This document shows positions 43,620-55,757 of a stretch of DNA of 64,000 nucleotides, in pieces. Each line of letters starts with the position of its first letter. The first letter of the stretch is position 1. Position numbers and translations under genes: made by a program. Source of the DNA: Porphyra umbilicalis (taxonomy: Eukaryota > Rhodophyta > Bangiophyceae > Bangiales > Bangiaceae); contig KV919107.1 of the NCBI GenBank assembly GCA_002049455.2, forward strand, positions 1-64,000, given 5' to 3'. Below the pieces are notes generated by a model. It was not told the origin of the DNA and did no database searches. It saw only the letters and a program-made list of their open reading frames with translations.

Positions 43620-44861
43620 CGTCACTGGCCGATTGACTGGCGGACGAGGGGCGCGGGGACGGCCGCAGCGCCACTGTGGGGGCGGGGGGCGCGCGGGGGG
43701 GAGCGGCACAGCAAACCAAGCAGCCGACACGGCCGCGTTTGACTCTATACAGTCCACGTTGCTGGCGCGCCGCCGCCCACCGTCGGCGTGGGGCCCCGGG
43801 CGGGGCCCACGGCGGGTCCCGCGCGCGGGCGCCCGGCGCACGGGTGACACGCCCACCCGCCCCCCGCCGCGCCAGCGGCCACGACCGCCCGCGGGCGACC
43901 GCCGGCGGCCGCCGCGCACTCGCGGTCGCCGCCCGCCCACCGCGCCGCAGCCGCCGCCACCCCAGCGACCGCGCCGCCCGACGCGGGCGGCGGCGCCCCC
44001 GGTCGTCTGCCGCGGGCGCGACCTGCCAATGGGGGGGGTGGTCCGCCCCGCGTCGAGCGGGGGGCGCGCACCCGCCGCGCGGTTGCCGCCGGTCCTTGCC
44101 GCCGACGGCGCCGCACCGGCCGCGTCCCGGCCGCCGTTGCCGTGCGCGCGACGCTTGACGGTGCGCGGTCGCCGGCGCGCCGGTCGGCCCGACCGGCGAC
44201 CGTGTCGTGTCGCGGGCCACGTTGGGGTTGCCTGCCCCTGCGGGCGTCGGCGGGGGCGACAGAGCGCCCCCTCACCGCCACGGTTGTCCAACGGGAAGAG
44301 CCGGTTGCGTGGGCGGCGCCCGCGGCCGTGCAGGGTGCCTCGGATCACCGCGTGTAGCAGAGGCACGCCGGGCGGCGGCGGCCGTCGGTCGTCGCGCCCG
44401 CCCCCCGCCACCCGACGCAAAACCCCCGGCGCTGCCCCCACACGCGCCGTCGTCGGCGCCCCCGCGGTGGGCGTCTGTGGGTCTGCGACGGCCCACCCCG
44501 CGCGAGCGCCACGGCCCGTGCGCCGCGCAAGCGCCGCGCGCCGCCCGCCGACGCTGGGCAGCGGCAGCGTCTGCCATGGACGCTGCGGGGCGCGGCGGGC
44601 CGGCCGCGGGGGGGCGCCGCCCGCCCGCTGCTCTCCCCGCGGGGGGGGGGGGTCGAGGCACACTCGGTCCGCGTCTGGGTGGCTCGGGCGGGGCGCCGCC
44701 GCCGCCGGGCCCGCCCGAGACGTGCCACTGCGCACGCACCGGCCTGACAGGGAGAGGGCGGCGTGGGTACAGTTGGTCCTCAAAGCAACACCCGACCGCG
44801 ACGCCGCCCTCCCCCCGCAACGCCCGAGTGCTTGCGCGCCCCCCACAACCCCCCCCCCTAG
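43620..44861. other. Intergenic GC-rich stretch between convergent genes
   Basis: Lies between the 3' ends of the transporter and the phosphoribosyltransferase gene. Long open frames on both strands are low-complexity and not supported. Confidence 0.45.
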
Positions 44862-46767
44862 CTAGTTGTACGGATCGTCATCATCGGACCAGCGCCCCCC
44901 CTGCACGTCCCCGCCCCCCCCGCCCCCATCGTCACCCTCGTCGTCCCCCCCCAGCAGCCGCCCATACCCGTCCACCGCCGGCCCCGCCACGGGCGCCGAC
45001 GCGACCGCCGCGCCGGCCGCGTCCCCCCCCACCATATCCGCGGCAACGTCCTCAAACGGCTCCTCATCCGCAATCTCCACCCGCTGCTCGAGCGCGTTGA
45101 TGGTCACCTTGGCGAGGGACACGACTGGGATTTCATAGCCTGAGAGGAAGGCCCGCCCCGCATCGTCTGTCTTTTCAATGAGCACCGCCACCCCGACGAC
45201 CGTCGCGCGCGCCATGCGCGCGAGCTTGAACAGCGCCTCGCACGTGGAGCCGCCCGCCAAAAAGTCATCGACGATGAGGATGCGGTCCGACGCGTTGAGG
45301 TACTCGGTCGACACGAGCAGCTCGTTGGTCGTGCCCTTGGTGTGGCTCCGGTACGACGCTTGGTACGACTCGGAGATGGTGAGCGGCCGCGACTTGCGCG
45401 CAAACACCAGCGGCAGGCCGAGGGCGCGCGCGAGCGCCAGCGACGGGATGAGGCCGGTCGCTTCCACGGTCAGCACTTTGGTCGGGTGGGTGTGGCGCAT
45501 GCGCGCGGCGAGCTCCTCCCCGCACGTCATCGCCAGCTGCGCGTCGACTTGGTGGTTGAGGAAGGAAGACACTTTGAGGATGCCCCCCGACAGCACTTTG
45601 CCCTCCCGGAGGATGCGCTCGCGGAGGAGCATGGCGCCGACGTAGCGCCGGCGCGGCGCGCGGGACAGCTCCCGCTCACTCTCCGCCGCCTCAAAGGAGC
45701 TGAGCTCGAGGCGGAAGCGCCGCATCAGCCGCCGGTACAGCTCGTCAAACGCGGCCGACTGGGCAATCGACGCGTGCCGCGCCGACGCGTACTCAATCGC
45801 CACCGCCGCCACCCCGTGGGTGACAATCTCCGCTTCCCCGTCATAGTAGGCGACGGCCGAGCGGAAGCGCGTCATGCGGTTCACGTCGGAAATCGGTTGC
45901 ACCTTGCCAATCATCTCGTCCGCCTCCCCGTCAATGGCGCGGGTGTAGTAGCCCGTCTGGCGGCTCTTGGTCACCCGCCCGTTGAGCGCGGGCGGCTCAA
46001 TGGCAAAGTCAGACGCTTCCGAAATGCCCGGCAGCCCCGTGGCCGCGTACACGGCCCGCGCCTTGGCCGCCGCGAGCGTCGACAGCGTCGCGTCGGCGGC
46101 GCGCGCAAAGGCGCCCGCGTCGGGCGACGCGAAATCCTCAAAGTTGACGTGCACGAGCACCCCGAGCCGCGCGTACGCGTTTTGGAGTTCGGCAAACTTG
46201 CGGTCGCCAACCGCCGCCGCCCACGCGTCGTTGAACTCCTGATCATCCCCGACGGGGAGGGGGGGGAGCAGCCCCGCCGCCCGCCGCTCCGCGTAATCGA
46301 CGAGCGCCTCGGAGGCGAGCAGCGTCGCGCCGCCGACGGTCGCGTCGCCGCTGCCGCCGTCGCCGTCACTATCGTCGCTGTCGCTGGCGCCGCGCGGGGA
46401 AGCCAGCTCCGCGTCGCTAAAGCCGGCGCTGCCGGCATTGTCGGCGGCGCGGGAGCGCCGCGACGTCCGCCGCAGCTGGCCATTGCCGTCGCCGGCGGCG
46501 GCAGACGCGCAGCAGGGGGGGGGGGGCGCGGGGGAGCGGGGGGGGGGGGGGCACCACACCGCCCCTGCGGGCGACCGCAGGGGGGCGGCCGGGGAGGGCG
46601 CGGCCGAGAAAGTGGCGGCCCCGGACAGGGGCGGCGGCGGCGGAGCAGGGGGCCGTTGCCGCCGCGGCAGCGACGCCCGCGCAACGCGCCGGGCGGCCAC
46701 AGGGGGGGAGCGGCGCCACAAAAGCCGGGTGCGCGGCACGCACCAACAAGCGTCGGGGGGGGTCCAT
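44862..46767 (-). CDS. Xanthine phosphoribosyltransferase-like enzyme with N-terminal extension
   Basis: The segment from about 45632 to 45070 closely resembles bacterial xanthine phosphoribosyltransferase (Xpt). It begins MLLRERILREGKVLSGGIL and continues with SSFLNHQVDAQL, TKVLTVEATG and LVFARKSRPLT. The PRPP loop is RILIVDDFLAGGS (45240-45280). Such enzymes salvage xanthine to XMP using PRPP. About 200 well-structured residues before it (45640-46250) match nothing I know, and an acidic tail follows. The best start is ATG 46767, with A at -3 and G at +4. It begins an Arg/Ala-rich stretch that could be an organelle transit peptide. That frame meets the main one only across G runs at 46515-46526 and 46538-46551. 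The stop is TAG. Confidence 0.85.
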
Positions 46768-47283
46768 CGTCGTGGTGTTGGGCGCGTGGGGGCGGAGGGG
46801 GGCGCGGCGGCGACGGCTCGGAGGTGGAGGCGCGCGGGTTGCACCGACGCGGTGCGCTCGTGACGAAGGCGCCATCGGCAGCTCAACGGCTATTCTGGGA
46901 CTGCGGGCGCGTTCGCGAAGATACCCTGGCCTTGAATTTCTAAACAAACGGAAGTAAGTGTGTCCAGGTAATTCAAAGAAATGTCCAGCCAACGGCACAA
47001 CGTGCGAGTGGCCTCTGTTTTTCTTTCTCTATGCATACTGTGGCTTGGCTCTTTTCGCCGTCTTTGCCCCGTGAACGACGTCCTAAGCGTCCATCACGGC
47101 GGAACAATGCTCGTCGTCACTCGGGTGGCCACCCCCAGCCCCCCTCCAAGGCAATCAGACTGCCGGAGGACACGCTGCGGGCGTGTACATCGGCCGCCCC
47201 CACCCCACTTAAAAATCGGCGGCTGACCGGCGGCAGCGTCGCCCGTGGCGGCCGCCGCCACGAGACGTGAGCGCCGCCGCCGC

Positions 47284-47325
<42 letters not shown>

Positions 47326-47779
47326 GTCCCCGAGTTGCGCTACGCTGCGGGGCGGCGAGGGTGGCGAGTGCGTGCGCCGCGGCGCGGGTGGGGGTGGTGG
47401 TGTGCGGCGGCTGCAAGGGGTTGCGGCGGCCACCACGCCAGCGACGCGCGGCAGCGCCGTGCGGCGGCGACGCGACGGTTAGCGGAGGCGGCGGCTGAGA
47501 CGGCGGCCGGCTGGACCGCCAGTTGGCGCGGCAGCGCGCGCACACGAGCGATCGGCGCACCGCGACCGCGACGTCATCGTCGTGCCGCTGCTGTGGCACC
47601 GGGGAGTGGCAAACAGAGGCCACCCCGTCCTTGCCGCCACCTCCGCGGCGCAGCCGCCGCGTCACCGCCGCCGCACTGCCGCCGACGCTACCGCCGCCAG
47701 ACTGGCCGTCGCGACATCACCCCGCGCCCTCGGCCCCCCCTTGACGGAGGGGGCGCTCCGCAGGTTGCCCAGTCCGCCT
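46768..47779. other. No gene recognised
   Basis: Upstream region of the phosphoribosyltransferase gene, then GC-rich DNA with CCG runs. Nothing else is supported. Confidence 0.4.
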
Positions 47780-48700
47780 CGGCAACAACCAGCGTACAGC
47801 CCAGTCCCCCCCCCCCCCCCTCCCCACGCGCTCCCAGCACCACCTTCGTCCTCATCAATCAGCTCACGAACTGTACCTTGGCAACCACCATGTCCACCAC
47901 TGCCCCGCCCCCGCTCCCCCACCCAGCGCCCCACGTCTGCGACCATGAGACCCAGTCTGAAAGCCCTGGCAACTGCCCGCTCGACCGAGAGACTAAACTG
48001 GGCGGCTCCGCGTCAGAATCACTTTCGCGCTTGCCGCGACCGCTCGGCCCGCACCGTTCAAATTCAAACGACCTCCCACGAACGCCCCCCTCTCCAGCAC
48101 CCCACCTTGCCCATGCACCAAGTATCCGAAACTTACGACCCCAGACCCGCTCCACGACGGCGTAAACGCACCACCCCCCCTCACGGGTGTTTCCAACCGG
48201 AAACTGAGGCGACAACCACGTCCGCGCTCCGTGCCGGCGCGTCAGCGACAACGTCAACAACGACACATAGTGACAACCAGTTGCCGCACCCCCCCCCTCC
48301 CCACCCTCTCCCAACACGACCTCCGCCCTCATCAACCCGCAGTCAAACCGTACAGCGACAGCGGTCTTGCATCCCCCCCCGTCACCACGCCTGCAGCAGT
48401 GCGTCGCCATACCCCCATAAGAGCACGGCCACCCAAGCATCCGCTCCGCGTTAAAATCACTCCCCCGCGACCGCCGCGACCGCTCCACCCTCTCTGTTTT
48501 CAAAATCAAACGAGCCCCTTCACCGACCCCCCTCCCCAGCACCCCCACCGTCCCCATGTACCAAGTAACCGAAACTTACGACCACGGACCCGCCCCACGA
48601 CGGCGTAAACGCACCACCCCCCCTCACGGGTGTTTCCAACCGGAAACTGAGGCGACAACCGCGTCCGCGCTCCGTGCCGGCGATGAAGATGAGCACAGCC
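47780..48700. repeat. Tandem duplication of about 450 bp
   Basis: Two head-to-tail units. The first (about 47790-48250) and second (about 48270-48690) share GAAACTTACGACC, CACGACGGCGTAAACGC and CACGGGTGTTTCCAACCGG at an offset of about 443-477 bases, with moderate divergence and one deletion of about 35 bases. It has no supported coding capacity. Confidence 0.8.
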
Positions 48701-48825
48701 TTCGCCACTTGGCACACAACCCGGTGGACGTCCACTGACACTTTCCCTCGCGAAAAAACGGAGCGCAGAGGTGACCTCCGTCCACAAGAGGCGAGCAAAG
48801 TGTCCCACGGGGATTTTATAAGTAC

Positions 48826-48917
48826 TCCCGCAACGTGCACTAGAAGAAAAAAAAATTAGAAGGTGGGCCGCCGTTGTAGTCCGGGTATAGTACCCTTGAC
48901 CTAAAGGCCAGGGAACT
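48826..48917 (-). repeat. Dispersed repeat, copy related to 4848-4943
   Basis: Its reverse complement shares the CTAGTGCACGTTGCGGGAG block, the T-rich stretch and CCTGGCCTTTAGG with the copy near 4.9 kb. Confidence 0.6.
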
Positions 48918-49733
48918 CAAGAGATCTATGTATTTATATCAAGAATCAAGAAGAATATACTTGAACCTTGTAAATACATAAAACTGACGAATGGAAGGGA
49001 CTAACTTTCAACTTCCAGCACATGTTCCGAGAGGGCGAGTGCCCTTGTTCGAAATGGGCACGGGATGGTTGATTGAAGCGCTCCTCTCGTCGTCAACGTG
49101 ATCTCCTCGCCTATACGCCGCCTCAGGTGGCTACCAGATGCTGTGGCCGAGCGGGTACCGTCGTGGTCTGCCATGATGGCGCGTGCCGTCTGCACGAGGC
49201 GGCATGTGGCCATTGCCCTCCATCCGTCGCTGTCGACCTTTCCGCCGCTGCGCACAGTGGCGCAGCACAGACCTCTGGCGCGCCAACGTGCCACGCTGGC
49301 AGTCCGGCGGCTGGGGCGGACGCTGCCATCTGGCTACTTCCGACTGCCGCAAACGCAGCCTCTGACCGGAAGCCTTGGCAGTCTCCGGCAGGCGAGGTGG
49401 ACCCCGTTAGCAGGGAAAGGGAATCGAAAAATTCCCTTTTTGAACGAGGAACGCGGGACGCGGCGGACCGAGCAACAAAGAGAAGAGAAGCACATACGGA
49501 AGAAAAGGTTGTGTACGCGGCGCCCTGCTGGGGCGGGCGCCGCCGCGGCTTGCGTAAACTACAACAGGCGGTCGCCCACCCCAAACGCCCACAAGCAAAC
49601 CACACCCACACCCACACGCGCGCGCACTCGGCGTGCCTGCACGGCACGCGGCGGGACATCGTTCTCCGCCCGCCCTCCCCCCCCCCCCCCCCTCCTTCAC
49701 GTCCACGCACACCCCCACTCGAGGCCGCCCCAT
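48918..49733. other. No gene recognised
   Basis: AT-richer at first, then GC-rich. It contains the probable 3' end of the tyrosinase gene. The short open frames have no domain. Confidence 0.4.
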
Positions 49734-52270
49734 CTACCACACGACCGCGCGCAGCGGGCGACCCACCCGCCGTACCGGCGACCACGAAAGTCGCCCGCGG
49801 CGCCGCCGTCTGCAACGGAGGCGGACGCCGCGGCGCCTAGCCGCCGCGCGCCGCCCGCGCGCGCGGCCGCCACAGCCGCTTTGGTCGCCGCGCCCACGGC
49901 GTCGACGCGTCGCGGTCGCGCGGCGCCGGCCGCCGCCGCGGCGGCGGCGGCGGCGCGCGCAATGGCGGGCGGGGGCGTGCCCCGCGGCGCGGGGCACCCA
50001 CCACAGGCGACCGGAGCGGCAGCGGCAGCGGCGGCGGGCGCGCCGACCGCGGCGCCGGCACCGACCGGCCGCGCGGCACCGCCGTCGGGCGGCGGCGGCG
50101 GCGGCGGCGGCGGCGGCCACCACCGCCGCCGCCACCGCCACCACCCCAGACGCCACGCGCGCGCCCCCCCCCAGCGGGGGCCGGTGCCACGGGCGTGGCG
50201 CTCGGCCGCACCGCCCCCTGCGCCGGTGGCGGGCCCCCCTTTTTTGCCTTGCCGCGCCACCCGACGTTGCCGCCGGCGCTGGGGCGCCCCCCCCGCCTCT
50301 CCGCTGCCCCCCCCCCGTCGCCGCGTCCACGGCGGCCGCGTCGAGCGCGGCGGCGCCCGCCGCAATGACCGCCGCCGGCTGCCCGTTTTCCGCCAAATAG
50401 TCGGCCATGAGCGCATTTTGTGCCGCCCGCCGCGCGCGCACCCGCGTCGCCGTGGCGTCCCGCTCGTCGTCGCGCCGCTGCTTGCGGCGGCGGAGCGTGC
50501 GGCCGCGGGGCGTCGGCGGCGTCGCCGCGTACGTCACGCACGGGAGGTCAAAGGTATCAGCAGCTGATTGCTCAAACGGCACGAGCGTGTCGGTCGGGGA
50601 GACGGCCACCCCCGACTGCGTGCCGTCGTACGCGGAGCGCGTCGGCGGGTGGGCGTCTTGGCGGTCCGCCCAAAAGTGGTCGGCGCCCGCGTGGAGGCTG
50701 AAAAAGATGGGGTCCCCCGCGGAGCGGGACATGTAGTAGAGGTCCCCCCGCGGGGGCGCCCCGGGGCTCCGATCCATCAGCGCCGCGCCAATGCCAATGT
50801 GGCACGCCGCGTGGGAGAGCTCCAACGCGGCCGTAAAGTTGGCAAACGACCGCACGGCGGCGCCCGAGCCCGACGCGACGAGCGATGCGAGCACGTCGGG
50901 GGCGTCAAAGGCAATGGCGCCAAACCCGTCGGTCACGCGCGCGTTGAAGCCGCGCGTGACGCAGTGGAGTTCGGGCACGTACGATTGGATGTTGGCAAAG
51001 GGGCCCGACGGGATGCACTCGCCGGTCCGCGCGCCGCCAAAGAGGTCGTCGTCCCAGATGGGCGCGTGCGCCGGTGAGCGGGCGTCGAGCGACCAGTCCC
51101 CTGCGGCGTGTAGACGGTTATCAGGACAGGAAAGCGATACTCGTGTGGACATTGCGAAGCGTGGGCAACGGTTTGTGAGTCATTGGCAGGGTTTCGCCGC
51201 CCACCTACTCCCCGGTGTCGGTGCGTACACACCTGCAGCGCGCACAACGCTGCGGGAAAGAACCAGCGGGAGAGGAGGTTCGCGGGGTACAAAAGTCAAC
51301 CACACAGCGGAAGCGTCCGAACACCCCAATGGACGGACACCACAACACCACATGCGGCAGCCGACACCCCCCCCCCAAACGTACAGTACGGCACCGCCAC
51401 GTCTGGGTTAATCGCGCGGAGGGCCTCCTCAAACTCCAACACGAACAGCCGGTGCCACGGGAGGAAGTGCGCGCCGCCGTGCGCCGTTCGCCGGTGTTGT
51501 TGGTGGAGCCATGTAAAGTGCGCGTAGCCGCCCGTGTCAATCAGCGTCCGAACGGTCGACGTGTAGGCCGACCGCTCGGCTCTACTCAGCTGCCGCACCT
51601 CGGTACGCGTCCGCCGATTCGCGGCCGTGCAGCGGGCAAAGCCGCGGCCAAACCAGTAGGGGTCCTCGTCGCCTCCTACGCCGTCTCCGTCGCCGTCGCC
51701 GCCGCCGTCGTCGCCTCTGTCACTGTCGTCGCCGCCATTGTCGTCGCCGCCATTGTCGTCGCCGCCATTGCCGCGGCCACCATTCCCACGGCCGCCATTG
51801 CCGCGGCCACCGTTGTCGCCGCCGCCATCGCCACGGCCGCCATTGCCGCGTCCGCCATTGCCGCGGCCATTGCCGCCGCGACGCCCGCCCTCTTGTGACG
51901 GCGGACCAGCGGTCAGAGGGGCGGCCTCTGTCGCCTCCACCCGCGCCTCGGCCGTTGCCGTCGGCGCGGGCGTCGCGTCGGCCGCCGAGCGGGGGGTGCG
52001 CGACCGCCCTCGGTCGCGAGACGGGGCCCACGCCGACGGGCGGCGGTGGCCCTTGGCGACAAACACCGCCGCCGCTTGGCGGACCACCCCGCCCCCGCCA
52101 GTGGCCACGGCCGGTGCGCCCGCCGCCGCGCCTACCGCCGCCGCCGCCGCCACAGCCGCTGCCGTCGCCACTGCGGCCGCCGCGGCCGTTGCCGCCACGG
52201 CGGCGGCGAGTCGCACCACCACAGCCGGTCGCCGCCCCCGCCCGTCGTGCGCCCGCCGCGGGGCGGCCAT
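49734..52270 (-). CDS. Tyrosinase (type 3 copper oxidase), one intron
   Basis: The start is ATG 52270, followed by an Ala-rich hydrophobic stretch that could be a signal or transit peptide. A Gly/Asn/Asp repeat (residues about 130-195) comes next, and then the CuA site (WLHQQH, TAHGGAHFLPWHRLFVLEFE, with the WHR His near residue 273). A GT-AG intron lies at 51101-51384. Joining the exons creates PYWDW, a tyrosinase signature, which proves the splice. Exon 2 has the CuB site: ELSHAACH, then DPIFFSLHAGADHFWADRQ. The usual HH pair is SLH here. Tyrosinases oxidise phenols to quinones. The basic, low-complexity C-terminus after about 50330 may be out of frame, so the true stop is uncertain. Confidence 0.87.
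51101..51384 (-). other. Intron of the tyrosinase gene
   Basis: The donor is GTACGT and the acceptor GCCGCAG on the minus strand. A Trp codon of the PYWDW signature is split by it (phase 1). Confidence 0.88.
51715..51890. repeat. In-frame coding repeat of the tyrosinase (Gly/Asn/Arg/Asp)
   Basis: Imperfect units of 12-21 bp built on CCGCCATTG and CCGCGGCCACC encode RGNGG and DDNGG repeats. Length is likely to vary between strains. Confidence 0.75.
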
Positions 52271-53935
52271 GACCCGCCGCGCGCGGGCGTGGCGGCAGCG
52301 ACCACCACCGCACCGCCCCGCCCCGCCTGTCGGTCAGGCGCGACGCCGGGCGCACGGTGTGGGGTGGTGACGCCCGACACGCTTGTCAAACACCACACTG
52401 ACGACGTCGGCGGTCGAGCGGCGCCCCGTCGACAGCACCCGCGCGGCCGACAGCGTCGGTCGGTTGGCGGGGCGGCCACGCCGCGGACGCCGCTCGCGGC
52501 CGCCGCTGCCGCCGCGGCGCCGTAAGTAGTCGCCCACGCGGGCGCGCCCGGCGTCTTCTCACGCCCCGCCCACGCGCGCGCGCGCGCGCGCGCGCGGCGG
52601 CCAGACGCGGGTCGGCACCACCGCCGCAGAGGCGGCGGCTGTAAACGGGGCGCGGCGCGAGGGGCGGGGGGGGGGGGGCCCGCCCGCCGCGGCTGCCGCG
52701 CCGACCGCGCCCCGACGCGCCGCCGACCGCCGCCCCGCTGCGGCGGCAGCCGCGAGGGCGGCGGTCGGCCCCGACGCGTGCTGCCGCGGTGCGGCGCGGC
52801 GCAGCGCGGCGCGGGCGGGCGGCGTGAACGGGCGGCGGGGCAGCCGCGCAACGCGCCGGCACACGCACCGGCCACCCGGCCGGCTGTCGCGGCGGCGGGC
52901 GCGGCGGCCGGCGGGCCGGCCGCCGCGTCGCGCGCGCGCAGGCGCGCGGGCGCCTGCCGCCGCGCCTCGCCGGCAGCCGCCACGCCCCGCCGGCCGCCGC
53001 CGCGCCTCGCCGGCCGCCGCCGCGCCTCGCCGGCCGCCGCGCGGCGACCTCTGGGCGTCGGCGGTCGCCCCCCCCGCCCCCACACTCGGCGGCCAAGCAC
53101 GCACGTCGGCGCGGGCCACGGCCAAAGAAAATGGTGGCAGACGAAAAGCGGCGGCGGCTCGGCGGCCCCCAACCCCCTCTCCCCCCACTGCCGACGGGTC
53201 GGCGGCGACGCCGCGGCAAGCACAGCCGACTCGTCCTCCCGCCTGTGGGCGGCGGCCGCCAAACACGCGGCGGACGGGCCACCCGTGGAGCCCATCCCCG
53301 CGCGTCTGACCGGCAGGCGGACCGGCAGGGGGGCCGCCGCCGCCGCCCAGGCGGCCACTGGCAGCGTCAGGCTGCCTGCGTCTGGGCGGAGCGGTGGCCA
53401 CCGCGGGCGGCCGCACCGACCGGCGGCCGTCCGCCGGCCGCCTCTGCGCGCACGGGCGCGGCGGCGGTGGGGTGGCCACACCCATGTCCGGTACGGGGGT
53501 GGGGCGCCCCGCCGGTGTGGGGCGGGCTCACGCGGCGTCCATGAGGAAGCGTCGCCGATGCGTGGGGGGGGGGGGGGGGATGGGGGGGGGGGGGCGTGGC
53601 CGAGAGCGGCGGCGACGCAGTGGGTAAAGTGGGGAGGGTGGGGGGGGGCGGACTCACGCCCGAACCCGCCGCGCGCGCGTGCCGAGCGCCACGCGCGGGC
53701 GAGGGCCTGACAACGGCCATTGACATGTCAACGTGGCCGAGATCGCCCCACGCGACGCATCGGCGCCGACCACGAGCGCAACGTTTGGGGAGATTGCGCA
53801 TCGTCGACGAGGCGGAACAACGACCAAGATTGTCGTCGGTGTCGACGCTTCACGTGTACTTGTATTGTAATTATACTGTTCTTGGTCGTTGCTCAGTCGC
53901 CGCCTACTCGCGCCGCGCCCTGCGACGGCCGCCGT
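52271..53935. other. Very GC-rich stretch, no gene recognised
   Basis: Probable promoter region of the tyrosinase followed by CpG-dense DNA with G runs at 53565-53595. The open frames are low-complexity. Confidence 0.4.
52571..52596. repeat. (CG)n tract, Z-DNA candidate
   Basis: Twelve uninterrupted CG dinucleotides preceded by CA. Alternating purine-pyrimidine DNA of this length favours Z-DNA. It lies about 300 bp upstream of the tyrosinase start. Confidence 0.85.
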
Positions 53936-55757
53936 CACAGCACGTTGTCAAATTGGGTCACGGAGAACTTAAAATATATGCGAACCGTGAGAGGTCGTGA
54001 GAGAAATGTTTTTCCATGCAGCAAACCTCGTGACACCATCCTCGCAAATGTCGCTGTGTCGATCTCTAAAAGGCTCTGTCTGAGAAGGCTTTCTGACACC
54101 CCCAGAGACCTTCTTACCCCACCCACCTGGTCACCCCTACCCATGTGCGTACTCGTCTACTCCCAATAGCTGCGGGCACCGCCCAACCACGGACACTTGT
54201 GCTTGCCTCCTTTCCTGTCCTCTCCCACTCCTTTCTCCTGCTGGCAGGGGGGGGGGGGCGAGGGGGGCTGCACATACATGCCGAGGGGGTCGGGGAGGAT
54301 GGGGGCGCAAACGGTGTCGCTAGAGTGGGACGGCTGCTGGCATTGCCGTGCAGAGCTCTGGCAGGGTCATGGGGCAGGTCCTCCTTGCGCGATCAAACGG
54401 CACCCTTCACACCCAGTTCAAGGCAGACTTGGCGTACACAGTATGCATTCTTGCGGGCACATGGAGACCTCTGCTCGGACGCCTCACCGTCGTAGCTTGT
54501 GTCAGCCAGACTTTGTTCAGTACCTGTTGGCATGATAGTCTGCTACCAATGGGGACCCAGGATGCGCCCCCGGTCAACCGGGCAGCCAACCAGCGGGCTG
54601 GAAAACGTCAAGCCTTGTGCTTGGGGATAGCGGGGCGATTAATAATAATTCGAAGTGCTGGGCGGCGCCAATGCGCGCCCTCGGCATGTGTGCAGGTGAC
54701 TGCCATGCTGCCCCCAGCCCCGCTCCTGGCTGCCGCCCAAGTGCACAAGTGCTGCCAACATCCCCGCTCGCTCTCCTGGCCGACCGCTCGGCCCACCCTC
54801 CTGGCGGACCGCCCCGCCCACCCTCTGGTCGACCGCCCCACCCACCCTCCTGGCCGGAAGCCCCGGCCACCCTCTGTTCGATCGCCCCGCCCACCCTCCT
54901 GCCGACCGCCCTCGTTCCTGTCGTATTCTTATCTGCATCCCCTCCATCCCACGCATTCTCTCCAGCTCGCACGGGGGCGGGGGGGAGTCACTCTACGACG
55001 GGCCGGACGACGTTTGCAGTCGCTGGACTAGTGGTGGTGGCGATTGGGTGGGGATCCACACTGGCGCAGTGTGGATAGTGTGACGCGCGCGGTGGGTGGG
55101 TGGTGGATGGGTTGGATGAACTGACCACGTACTTCTTTTTCGTGTTCGCTCGCCCGTCCCCCATGTATCCTTACCATGCATATGTGCGATGGCTTCCTCT
55201 TTCTTGGCTTCTGTTTCTTTGCAAACCAATGGGTGTTGCTGACATCGAAGTCGAGTAACTTGTGTCATACGCACATGCATGCGTGGTGTCCGCGAGTCGC
55301 TGACATGGTGAGCTTGCTGTTGTCCGGTGGCCTGTAGCTCTGTCAGAGTTTGCGGCTGTGTGCAGTTAGCTACATGTCTGCGTGACTCTGTAGCACACCG
55401 TGGCTTTCTTATCGATTTCGTGTCTGCTCTGCCACCCGTGCCCGCGCCGAGCAACAATAAAGCGACCGTGTCTTTCAATGCATCTTTGGCATGTATCCTC
55501 AATGCTGGCCGGTGTCACATCCTTTCCTCCGTCAGGGTCTTGCTCCACTTCTTCCCCGAGACCTCCGAGGGATCATTGCGGCGAGTCTCGCAACATATGT
55601 CTCGAAGGATGTGAACTTCTCCTTAAAGATTGGGCAAAGAGGAGTTATGTACTCATTTTCGATCTCTCTCTGAACGCAAAGGGGTCGAGCAGCAATACGG
55701 TTCGGCCTTGTTGCAGATACCTTGGAACCTGACACGAGATTTCATCAACGCGCTGTG
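53936..55757 (+). mobile_element. 1,822-bp non-autonomous element, copy B
   Basis: The same length as copy A and almost identical to it. Flanked directly by GT (53934-53935 and 55758-55759). The TATA-like box and AATAAA are kept at the same relative positions. Confidence 0.92.
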
